A stretch of DNA of 64,000 nt, taken from assembly GCA_051530055.1 (NCBI GenBank), contig CM121341.1, forward strand, positions 8,122,001 to 8,186,000, read 5' to 3'. Origin of the DNA: Neoechinorhynchus agilis. Taxonomy: Eukaryota; Acanthocephala. Shown in pieces: positions 54,851 to 64,000 of this stretch. The notes under the pieces were generated by a model. The model was not told the DNA's origin. It ran no database searches and was given only the letters and a program-made list of their open reading frames with translations. Made by a program: the position numbers and the translations under genes. Numbering within the stretch: the stretch's first letter is position 1; every line of letters begins with the position of its first letter.

Positions 54851-57800
54851 AATTTTGCGTAAACTTCTCAAGAAATTCGGCTCTTTTTCCCGGATTTGAA
54901 GAAACTCGGACTCATTACGAAACATTTCAAAATGTTTGACAGTTGAAAAAGCTGCGATTGTTTTTGGGCAACGGCACGCGCCCTCATGAGCATAAAACGG
55001 AGACAATTTCTAAGATATTTGAACACCTAAGAAAAAACGAGTTTCTCGAGAATTTTGCGTAAGCTTATAGAAAAATTCGACTCTTTTTCGCCGATTTGAA
55101 GAAACTCGGGCCCATTACGCGACATTTCGACCAGTTTTAGAGCTGAAAAAGCTGCGATTGTTGTTTCTGGGCACCGGCACGCGTTCTCATGAGAACGAAA
55201 ATAATTTCTAAGATATTTGAACACCTCAGAAAAAACGGCTATTTCGGGAATTTTGCGTAAGTCTCTCAAGAAATTCGGCTCTTTTCCCCCGATTTTAAGA
55301 AACTTCGTATCATTACGTGACATTTCGACCAGGTTTAAAGCTGAAAAAGCTGCGATTGTTGTCTTTAAGCACCGGCACGCGCCCTCATGAGCTTAAAACT
55401 GAGATAATTTCCAAGATATTTGAACACCTATGAAAAAACGGCCTTTTCGGGAATTTTGCGTGTTTCTCAAGAAATTCGGCGATTTTTCCCGGATTTTAAG
55501 AAACTTGGACTAATTACGCGACATTTCGAACAGTTTTAAAGCTGAGAAAGCTGCGATTGTTGTAATTGGGCACCGGCACGCATTCTCACGAGAACGAAAA
55601 TTATTTCTCGGATATTTGAATACCTCAGAAAAAGCGGCTTTTTCGGGAATTTTGTGTGAGTTTCTCAGGAAATTCGGCGATTTTTTCCCAATTTTAAGAA
55701 ACTTGGAGTCATTACGCGATATTTCCACCAGTTTTGAAGCTGAAAAATGCTGTGATTGTTGTTGGGCACCGGCACGCGTTCTCATGAGAACGAAAATTAT
55801 TTCTAAGATATTTGAATACCCCGGAAAAACCGCTTTTTCGGGTTTTTTGTGTAAGTTTCTCAAAAATTCGGCTCTTTTTCCCCGATTTGAAGAAACTCGG
55901 ACTCATTACGCGACATTTCGACCAGTTTAAAGCTGAAAAGCTCCGATTGTTGTTGTTGGGCACCGGCACGCGTTCTCACGAGAACGAAAATTATTTCTCG
56001 GATATTTGAACACCTCAGAAAAAGCGGCTTTTTCGGGTTTTTTGTGTAAGTTTCTCAAAAATTCGGCTATTTTTCCCCGATTTGAAGAAACTCGGACTCA
56101 TTACGCGACATTTCGACCAGTTTAAGCTGAAAAAGCTCCGATTGTTGTTGGGCACCGGCACGCGTTCTCACGAGAACGAAAATTATTTCTCGGATATTTG
56201 AACACCTCAGAAACGGCTTTTTCGGGTTTTTTGTGTAAGTTTCTCAAAAATTCGGCTCTTTTTCCCCGATTCGAAGAAACTCGGACTCATTACGCGACAT
56301 TTCGACCAGTTTTAAAGCTCCGATTGTTGTTGGGCACCGGCACGCGTTCTCACGAGAACGAAAATTATTTCTCGGATATTTGAACACCTCAGAAACGGCT
56401 TTTTCGGGTTTTTTGTGTAAGTTTCTCAAAAATTCGGCTCTTTTTCCCCGATTCGAAGAAACTCGGCTCATTACGCGACATTTCGACCAGTTTTAAAGCT
56501 CCGATTGCTGTTGGGCACCGGCACGCGTTCTCATGAGAACGAAAATTATTTCTAAGATATTTGAACACCCCGGAAAAACCGTTTTTTCGGGTTTTTTGTG
56601 TAAGTTTCTCAAAAATTCGGCTCTTTTCCCCGATTCGAAGAAACTCGGACTCATTACGCGACATTTCGACCAGTTTTAAAGCTCCGATTGCTGTTGGGCA
56701 CCGGCACGCGTTCTTGAGAACGAAAATTATTTCTAAGATATTTGAACACCCCGGAAAAACGGCTTTTTCGGGTTTTTTGTGTAAGTTTCTCAAAAATTCG
56801 GCTCTTTTTCCCCGATTCGAAGAAACTCGGACTCATTACGCGACATTTCGACCAGTTTTAAAGCTCCGATTGCTGTTGGCACCGGCACGCGTTCTCATGA
56901 GAACGAAAATTATTTCTAAGATATTTGAACACCCCGGAAAAACCGTTTTTTCGGGTTTTTTGTGTAAGTTTCTCAAAAATTCGGCTCTTTTCCGATTCGA
57001 AGAAACTCGGACTCATTACGCGACATTTCGACCAGTTTTAAAGCTCCGATTGCTGTTGGGCACCGGCACGCGTTCTCATGAGAACGAAAATTATTTCTAA
57101 GATATTTGAACACCCCGGAAAAACCGTTTTTCGGGTTTTTTGTGTAAGTTTCTCAAAAATTCGGCTCTTTTTCCCCGATTCGAAGAAACTCGGACTCATT
57201 ACGCGACATTTCGACCAGTTTTAAAGCTCCGATTTTGTTGGGCACCGGCACGCGTTTTTCTTGAGAACGAAAATTATTTCTAAGATATTTGAACACCTCA
57301 GAAACGGCTTTTTCGGGTTTTTTGTGTAAGTTTCTCAAAAATTCGGCTCTTTTTCCCCGATTCGAAGAAACTCGGACTCATTACGCGACATTTCGACCAG
57401 TTTTAAAGCTCCGATTGCTGTTGGGCACCGGCACGCGTTCTCATGAGAACGAAAATTATTTCTAAGATATTTGAACACCCCGGAAAAACCGTTTTTTGTG
57501 TAAGTTTCTCAAAAATTCGGCTCTTTTTCCCCGATTCGAAGAAACTCGGACTCATTACGCGACATTTCGACCAGTTTTAAAGCTCCGATTGTTGTTGGGC
57601 ACCGGCACGCGTTCTCATGAGAACGAAAATTATTTCTAAGATATTTGAACACCCCGGAAAAACCGTTTTTTCGGGTTTTTTGTGTAAGTTTCTCAAAAAT
57701 TCGGCTCTTTTTCCCCGATTCGAAGAAACTCGGACTCATTACGCGACATTTCGACCAGTTTTAAAGCTCCGATTGCTGTTGGGCACCGGCACGCGTTCTT

Positions 57801-58370
57801 CTTGAGAACGAAAATTATTTCTAAGATATTTGAACACCCCGGAAAAACCGTTTTTTCGGGTTTTTTGTGTAAGTTTCTCAAAAATTCGGCTCTTTTTCCC
57901 CGATTCGAAGAAACTCGGACTCATTACGCGACATTTCGACCAGTTTTAAAGCTCCGATTCTTATTGTTGGGCACCGGCACGCGTTCTTCTTGAGAACGAA
58001 AATTATTTCTAAGATATTTGAACACCCCGGAAAAACCGTTTTTTCGGGTTTTTTGTGTAAGTTTCTCAAAAATTCGGCTCTTTTTCCCCGATTCGAAGAA
58101 ACTCGGACTCATTACGCGACATTTCGACCAGTTTTAAAGCTCCGATTGCTGTTGGGCACCGGCACGCGTTCTCATGAGAACGAAAATTATTTCTAAGATA
58201 TTTGAACACCCCAGAAACCGTTTTTTCGGGTTTTTTGTGTAAGTTTCTCAAAAATTCGGTTTTCCCCGATTCGAAGAAACTCGGACTCATTACGCGACAT
58301 TTCGACCAGTTTTAAAGCTCCGATTGCAGTTGGGCACCGGCACGCGTTCCCATGAGAACGTTCGGGTATT
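54850..58370. repeat. Satellite block II: monomeric units of about 185-200 bp with a perfect palindrome
   Basis: About 18 monomers related to those of block I but without the dimer pattern. Units nearer vigilin B are the most alike. Many contain CGTTCTCATGAGAACG, a perfect 16-bp palindrome, or a variant (TCACGAGA, TTCTTGAGA). Many also have CCGGAAAAACCGTTTTTTCG, an inverted repeat. The array ends about 150 bp before the vigilin B ATG. Confidence 0.95.
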
Positions 58371-58523
58371 TGAACACCTCAGAAAAACGGATGAATTTCG
58401 CGTAAGTTCTTTGTGTGATTCTTCTAGATCAAAGTTAAGAAGAAGCTTCGTCCATTGCTTCTTACACACGCAAACGCGTACTCATCAACAAAAACACGCA
58501 CACACACAGGATTAATCGATATT

Positions 58524-61500
58524 ATGAGTATTATGAACGGATCAGCGATTGTTGAGGCGAAATCTGTGCTAATTCCCGCTGAGCGCATACTCGACGCTGA
58601 CGAACAGAAGCAATTGTTACAACTCAGTGGAATTGAACGTCAGCATAGTGTTCAAATAGAACGTCATCAGGACGAGGCTGGTAATCTCGCTCTTAAGATA
58701 CACTCACCTTCTCAGTTGAACATTCAACGGGCGACTACGGCTGTACTGTTCAATCTCACAATGCCAGAACGGATTCCAATCCCAGTTCAAATCCCACGTC
58801 AATCCATTGGTGAACTGAACAAGCGGATGGCACCCATTGAACACAAATACTCGTGCCATATTCTAGCAATCACGGAACCGAGGAAACGACCCGAGATTGT
58901 TGTTCGATTTACCCATCCGAACAGTCAACAGAATGTTGTGGCCGAAATCAATGAAATTCTAAGACAGGAAGCTAATTTCAGCATTGTGAAAATCCGGATT
59001 CCAGCTCTTTACCATCCATGGATTAAAGGAGGTTTTGGAAAGAAACTTAAACATGTAACTGATACTGTTGGTTATGGAGTTCGTGAGATCGTTTTTACTT
59101 ACAATGAGATTATCCTCCGAGGTGAATCTGAAGCCTGTGAGGCTGCTAAAGAAATGATTGAACGTATTTATCAAAAATATGCCGTCCTCGAGAAGTCCAC
59201 AATGACGGTTGATTTTAGCCGTAACATCCAAGCCGCCATTCGTGCGAACAACTCATTTGTGTGGAATAAGATTCTTGAACAAACGGATGTTGTGATTGAG
59301 ATGCCATCTCCGAATGCAAGGACATTCCGATGCGACTTATGTGCTTTTGAGAACTATAGACTCACTGAAGCACTCACGATGATTCAACGAGAATGTAATA
59401 CGACCATTGAGGACAAAGTGGATGTTCCTTTGGAGTACATGGAATACCTGAAAGCTCGAACTCAATCACCTAATTCAGGAATTCGGTCGAATTCCGTGAG
59501 TCTTCAATGGGATTCAGAGTTCGTTAAAATCAAAGGAAACCGATCGGACGTATCTGGAACAGTTTCAGCCATCCAGAATCTATTGACATCTTTACGGAAT
59601 ACTTATATGGACTATAAGATACGAGAAATGGACGAAGCATGTGGAATTGCTGCCGTCGGATATCACAATGAACACGCCGATCGGTATATGCGCCTCAAAA
59701 ACGTTCTCGTTACTTACGATAAAGACGAGCAAGAAGTTAAAGTTCAAGGTCCTCGGACTAATGTCGATGTGGTACTTAACGATCTACAACCACGATTAGA
59801 AAGAGTGAAAAATGAAGTGGTTGAAAAGTTAAAGATTAATTGGACATTTCATCGGATACTCATAGGGCCACATGGATCCGTCATTAATGGTTTGAGACGT
59901 GAGTTCCGTGTAGAAATTAAGGTACCTGATATTAGGGATAGACGAAGTGAAGACGTTACGATTAGAGGCGATAAAGTACAAGTTGAACAATGTATAAAAC
60001 GAATCAATCAAATCATAGATGAAGTAAACAAAGAAGATTTCGAAACAATTATCCACGTTAAAAAGGATCTACATCGGATTATTATAGGCCGAAATGGGTC
60101 TACCATATCGGATTTGAGACGAAAACACAACAATGTCGGAATCGATGTGCCGTCTGTTGATTCCGTTTCTACTGAAATACGTATAAGCGGAATGGAGGCT
60201 GATGTGTTGGACGCTAAAAAATCTATAGAGACTCTGATTGAGTCGGTCAAAGAGGTTGAAGTTCCGATTCCTCCTCTACTAATGGACGATTTTCTTTTTA
60301 ATAAGCGTCTAAGACCCGAATATTTGTCAACTTGTCCTGAAACTGTAAGAGTTACTGTAACGGACTCGAATTCCTTTCGTCTAATTGGACCATCTGATGA
60401 TGTGAACCGGTTTAAGGAATTTTTGTTAAGTAAGGCAGATAGTTCAGAAGCTCATGAGGCAAGGGAAATGCGAATCAGTGGACGAATGGTTCAATATATG
60501 CTTTCATATGATGACACTTACGTCTTTGATAAAGTACGGAGGCAATTGAACACTCGTGTAGACTATAAAAGTCATAATGATCGAATCATTCTTTATGGAG
60601 CTGATGAAGATGCGGATGCAGCAGTTGCTGAGATTAAGAAGGTCGTTGATGGAATGGGTGTTTTGGTTGAAAAGGAAGTGGATGTATCAGAAATAAAAGA
60701 AGCGTCAAGTTTCGCTCGCCTTTTTGGAATGCGACGATATTTGCTTACTTTGGGTGGTCAATTCGGTGTTCTCATAGATCCACTGATTTCCGACGGAGAA
60801 CACATTGAGAAGATTTTTGTCTGTGGTAAGGAAAGTGACGTTAAAGAAGCTTTGGTTAAGGTCAATGAGATTGTCAGCGATTGGAAGGAAGCTGAAAAGT
60901 TCGAAGTTGATTTTCCTTTGGAACTTATACAGTCCATTAGATCAAACGCTAGACATTTTCTACGTCCTCTGGAAATTCGCTTAAATGTGTACGTCCTATT
61001 TCCTTCGGACGCAAATGAGCGTCTTACTGTAGTTGGACGGAAGGACAAATGCGACGAAGCTATCAATGATCTTAAAGATTCTGCAACGATAGAGAAGATA
61101 ATTTCGATTCCATCGCGTTTCCATAGCCGGTTACTTGGCCGTCGTGGAGGTGAAGTGAACAGAATAAAGGAACAAAGTGGCATTATAGAAATAAAGTTTC
61201 CGCCTAAAGATCAAGGTGACGATGTTATCCTTAAAGGAACAAAATCATCGATTGAAGAAGCTGAACGTATAATGGCTGAGGTGGTTGAACGGAAATCACC
61301 TGAACCGAAAGGAGGTCGCACTGGTTCGCGATTCGAGCACCAAGCTGTGATAAACGTTCCAAAGGCGCAGCATCCGATAATAATTGGTAGAGGAGGAAGG
61401 ACAATCAACGATTTAAGACGAACGTATGACGTCGAGATCCGTGTTCCTCAACCAGAGGATGATGCATCAAATGAGACGGTTGTTATCCGAGGTTCAACGG

Positions 61501-61952
61501 TTGAACGTTGTGAAATGGTTGCAGGAGAGATACAGCGTATGCTTAATGGTGAATCGGATAGACCACGGAGATCTTCACCCTTCAATGCTGCGCTAAGCGT
61601 TGGCGCTCCATTCTCCAAACAAGTGATCATATCGACTAGAGCTATTCCTTTATTGATCGGCACTCGAGGTCGCGCAATCAATGCATTTAGAAAAGAACAT
61701 AATGTGAATGTGAAGTTTAACGCATTCGACGAACATCCTGATGTTGTTGTAGTGAGCGGGGCGACCGAGAGTGCCATCGATGAGGCCATTGATGAACTGT
61801 GCCGTTTAGCTGAACGAGCCGTGGCTAATTTGCCCGATAATGCGTCGTCCTCTTCACCTCCTTTCGCTGCTCCCAATTCGCAGCAGTCAAGGCAAACCAG
61901 AGCGCCTGACTTTGATGACCTAAACGAGTTTCCAGCTTTTCAGGGGAATTGA
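58524..61952 (+). CDS. Vigilin-like multi-KH protein, paralogue B (1142 aa, intronless)
   Basis: ATG 58524 (ATTATGAGTATTATG) is chosen; the upstream in-frame part begins with TTG and is CACA-rich leader. KH loops with GxxG: GGFGKKLKHV near 59030, ILIGPHGSVINGLRREF near 59860, IIIGRNGSTISDLRRKHNN near 60080, LLGRRGGEVNRIKEQSG near 61135, IIIGRGGRTINDLRRTYDV near 61380 and LLIGTRGRAINAFRKEH near 61660. Other units have degenerate loops, as in family members. The protein aligns with paralogue A along its whole length, beginning with the first 60 residues (SVLIPAERILDADEQ against SIIIPIDRLIENNQE). It keeps all six clear loops, so B looks the more complete paralogue. Likely role: mRNA and ribosome binding at the endoplasmic reticulum. 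Pro/Ser/Asn-rich tail. An AATAAA follows near 62083. Confidence 0.92.
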   Translation: MSIMNGSAIVEAKSVLIPAERILDADEQKQLLQLSGIERQHSVQIERHQDEAGNLALKIHSPSQLNIQRATTAVLFNLTMPERIPIPVQIPRQSIGELNKRMAPIEHKYSCHILAITEPRKRPEIVVRFTHPNSQQNVVAEINEILRQEANFSIVKIRIPALYHPWIKGGFGKKLKHVTDTVGYGVREIVFTYNEIILRGESEACEAAKEMIERIYQKYAVLEKSTMTVDFSRNIQAAIRANNSFVWNKILEQTDVVIEMPSPNARTFRCDLCAFENYRLTEALTMIQRECNTTIEDKVDVPLEYMEYLKARTQSPNSGIRSNSVSLQWDSEFVKIKGNRSDVSGTVSAIQNLLTSLRNTYMDYKIREMDEACGIAAVGYHNEHADRYMRLKNVLVTYDKDEQEVKVQGPRTNVDVVLNDLQPRLERVKNEVVEKLKINWTFHRILIGPHGSVINGLRREFRVEIKVPDIRDRRSEDVTIRGDKVQVEQCIKRINQIIDEVNKEDFETIIHVKKDLHRIIIGRNGSTISDLRRKHNNVGIDVPSVDSVSTEIRISGMEADVLDAKKSIETLIESVKEVEVPIPPLLMDDFLFNKRLRPEYLSTCPETVRVTVTDSNSFRLIGPSDDVNRFKEFLLSKADSSEAHEAREMRISGRMVQYMLSYDDTYVFDKVRRQLNTRVDYKSHNDRIILYGADEDADAAVAEIKKVVDGMGVLVEKEVDVSEIKEASSFARLFGMRRYLLTLGGQFGVLIDPLISDGEHIEKIFVCGKESDVKEALVKVNEIVSDWKEAEKFEVDFPLELIQSIRSNARHFLRPLEIRLNVYVLFPSDANERLTVVGRKDKCDEAINDLKDSATIEKIISIPSRFHSRLLGRRGGEVNRIKEQSGIIEIKFPPKDQGDDVILKGTKSSIEEAERIMAEVVERKSPEPKGGRTGSRFEHQAVINVPKAQHPIIIGRGGRTINDLRRTYDVEIRVPQPEDDASNETVVIRGSTVERCEMVAGEIQRMLNGESDRPRRSSPFNAALSVGAPFSKQVIISTRAIPLLIGTRGRAINAFRKEHNVNVKFNAFDEHPDVVVVSGATESAIDEAIDELCRLAERAVANLPDNASSSSPPFAAPNSQQSRQTRAPDFDDLNEFPAFQGN

Positions 61953-62229
61953 GGAGATTGGTGTTACTGATATGAAACATCACTAAAATCGGAGGAGAGT
62001 AGATAGTGATTGTATTTGAACAAGTCGCATGGCACACTCGTCTTGTTTCCACCATTTCGCTCAAATGTATTTGACTTATCGTAATAAATCGTTAGAGCGA
62101 TTCTTTTTCCCATAGAGTGCTTTTCACTTCTTATTTTTAAAAGTATATCCAGTGGCGTTTCTCTAAATCTTAGTTTTGATATCTTGTGTTTCTGCAATTA
62201 AATCGACTTGATTTTCGCGTCAAAATCGT

Positions 62230-64000
62230 GCAAATTTATACTCAAAAAAAGAAGTTCTAGTGAATAAGAAGACTTATCAATAAAATGTTAAAGAAACGAT
62301 TTTTATACGTACAACAAACAATCAGTTTACTCAGAAAGTCTTTTCACGTGATTTAAAAAAATTGAGAGGCGTTTCTCAAGATCTTCCTTAATTTCTTGTG
62401 TTTCTGCAGTTAAATCGACTTGATTTTCGCGTCAAAACAAAATCGAACAAAGTTCAATCTATACTCAAAAAAAGTTCTAGTGAATTAGAAGACTTATCAA
62501 TAAAATGTTGAAGAAACGATTTTTATACGTACAACAAACAATCAGTTTACTCAGAAAGTTTTTCACGTGATTTAAAAAAATTGAGGGCGTTTCTCAAATT
62601 TCCTTAATTCTGTGTTTCTGCATTAAATCGACTTGATTTTCGCGTCAAAACAAAATCGACAAAGTTCAAATCTATACTCAAAAAAAGTTCTAGTGAATTA
62701 GAAGACTTCTCATCAATAAAATGTTGAAGAAACGATTTTTATACGTACAAAAACAATCAGTTTACTCAGAAAGTTTTTTCACTGATTAAAAAATTGAGTG
62801 CGTTTCTCAAATCTTTTATTCTTGTGTTTCTGCAATTAAATCGATTGATTTTCGCGTCAAAACAAAATCGCAAAGTTCAAATCTATACTCAAAAAAAGAA
62901 GTTCTAGTGAATTAGAAGACTTTCATCAATAAAATGTTGAAGAAACGATTTTTATACGTACAACAAACAATCAGTTTACTCAGAAAGTTTTTCACGTGAT
63001 TAAAAAATTGAGTGGTTCTCAAAATTCTTAATTTCTTGTGTTTCTGCAATTAAATCGATTGATTTTCGCGTCAAAACAAAATCGCAAAGTTCAAATCTAT
63101 ACTCAAAAAAAGAAGTTCTAGTGAATTAGAAGACTTCTCATCAATAAAATGTTGAAGAAACGATTTTTATACGTACAACAAACAATCAGTTTACTCAGAA
63201 AGTTTTTCACGATTTAAAAATTGAGTCGCGTTTCTCAAATTTTAATTTCTTGTGTTTCTGCAATTAAATCGACTTGATTTTCGCGTCAAAACAAAATCGA
63301 CAAAGTTCAAATCTATACTCAAAAAAAGAAGTTCTAGTGAATTAGAAGACTTCTCATCAATAAAATGTTGAAGAAACGATTTTTATACGTACAACAAACA
63401 ATCAGTTTACTCAGAAAGTTTTTTCACGTGATTTAAAAAAATTGAGTCGCGTTTCTCAAAATCTTCCTTAATTTCTTGTGTTTCTGCAATTAAATCGACT
63501 TGATTTTCGCGTCAAAACAAAATCGACAAAGTTCAAATCTATACTCAAAAAAAGAAGTTCTAGTGAATTAGAAGACTTCTCATCAATAAAATGTTGAAGA
63601 AACGATTTTTATACGTACAAGAAACAATCAGTTTACTCAGAAAGTTTTTTCACGTGATTTAAAAAAATTGAGTCGCGTTTCTCAAAATCTTCCTTAATTT
63701 CTTGTGTTTCTGCAATTAAATCGATTTGATTTTCGCGTCAAAACAAAATCGTGCAAAGTTCAAATCTATACTCAAAAAAAGAAGTTCTAGTGAATTAGAA
63801 GACTTCTCATCAATAAAATGTTGAAGAAACGATTTTTATACGTACAAGAAACAATCAGTTTACTCAGAAAGTTTTTTCACGTGATTAAAAAATTGAGCGT
63901 TTCTCAAAATCTTTTATTCTTGTGTTTCTGCAATTAAATCGATTGATTTTCGCGTCAAAATCGTCAAATTATACTCAAAAAAGAAGTTCTAGTGAATAGA
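62230..64000. repeat. About 220-bp satellite downstream of vigilin B
   Basis: GAAACGATTTTTATACGTAC recurs about every 215-228 bp from near 62290 to the window end (about 8 units). Units share TCGACTTGATTTTCGCGTCA and AAGTTCTAGTGAATTAGAAG. Several short gaps differ between units. The array continues beyond the window. From 61953 to 62229 is the 3' flank of vigilin B. Confidence 0.95.

Overview
The window is AT-rich DNA from an animal nucleus. Host genes have very short introns (45, 48, 50 and 50 nt are seen directly). The recognisable host families are metazoan: FoxO-type forkhead, CK2 alpha, DNAJB-type Hsp40, vigilin and SLC22. Between the genes lie LINEs, a Penelope-like fragment and many unrelated satellite arrays. 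Several start codons sit 0 to about 25 nt after a pyrimidine-rich AG acceptor with no obvious donor upstream. This would fit spliced-leader trans-splicing or short 5'UTR introns. I cannot place the species; an invertebrate with a compact, satellite-rich genome is the safest reading.

Layout. 0-2 kb: a gene (minus) with five tandem helical modules resembling TFIIS N-terminal domains. 2-8 kb: gene fossils (SLC22 transporter, CCCH zinc-finger protein), two LINE remnants, a 170-bp tandem repeat and a small unknown gene. 8.0-21.4 kb: a large inverted duplication with arms 8041-12623 and 16552-21402. Each arm carries a forkhead gene, a LINE and a degenerate tRNA-Gly. The 3.9-kb spacer holds a 186-bp satellite and an intronless DNAJB gene. 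21.4-30 kb: a Q/N-rich gene with a 48-nt frame-preserving intron, another copy of the same LINE, a fossil of the 0-2 kb gene and a rearranged, C-rich second LINE. 30-35.5 kb: a third forkhead copy whose 50-residue repeat has expanded to about 29 units and behaves like satellite DNA. 35.5-43 kb: a Penelope-like GIY-YIG fragment, then the CK2 alpha gene. Its second intron is a 271-bp satellite and its 5' flank is a 106-bp satellite. 43-64 kb: two small ORFs, further satellites, and two intronless vigilin genes facing away from each other across about 9.6 kb that is mostly satellite. An HSF-like coding stretch ends 76 nt before the first vigilin start.

Taken together this is a duplication-prone, satellite-rich region with few intact genes. 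Probably functional: the five-module protein, forkhead copy 1, DNAJB, the Q/N-rich gene, CK2 alpha and both vigilins. Forkhead copies 2 and 3, SLC22, the CCCH gene and the second and third module-gene copies are broken. The most unusual features are the inverted forkhead duplication, the change of a coding repeat into satellite DNA in forkhead copy 3, the five-module protein, and the divergent vigilin pair in which one paralogue has lost the core of a KH domain.
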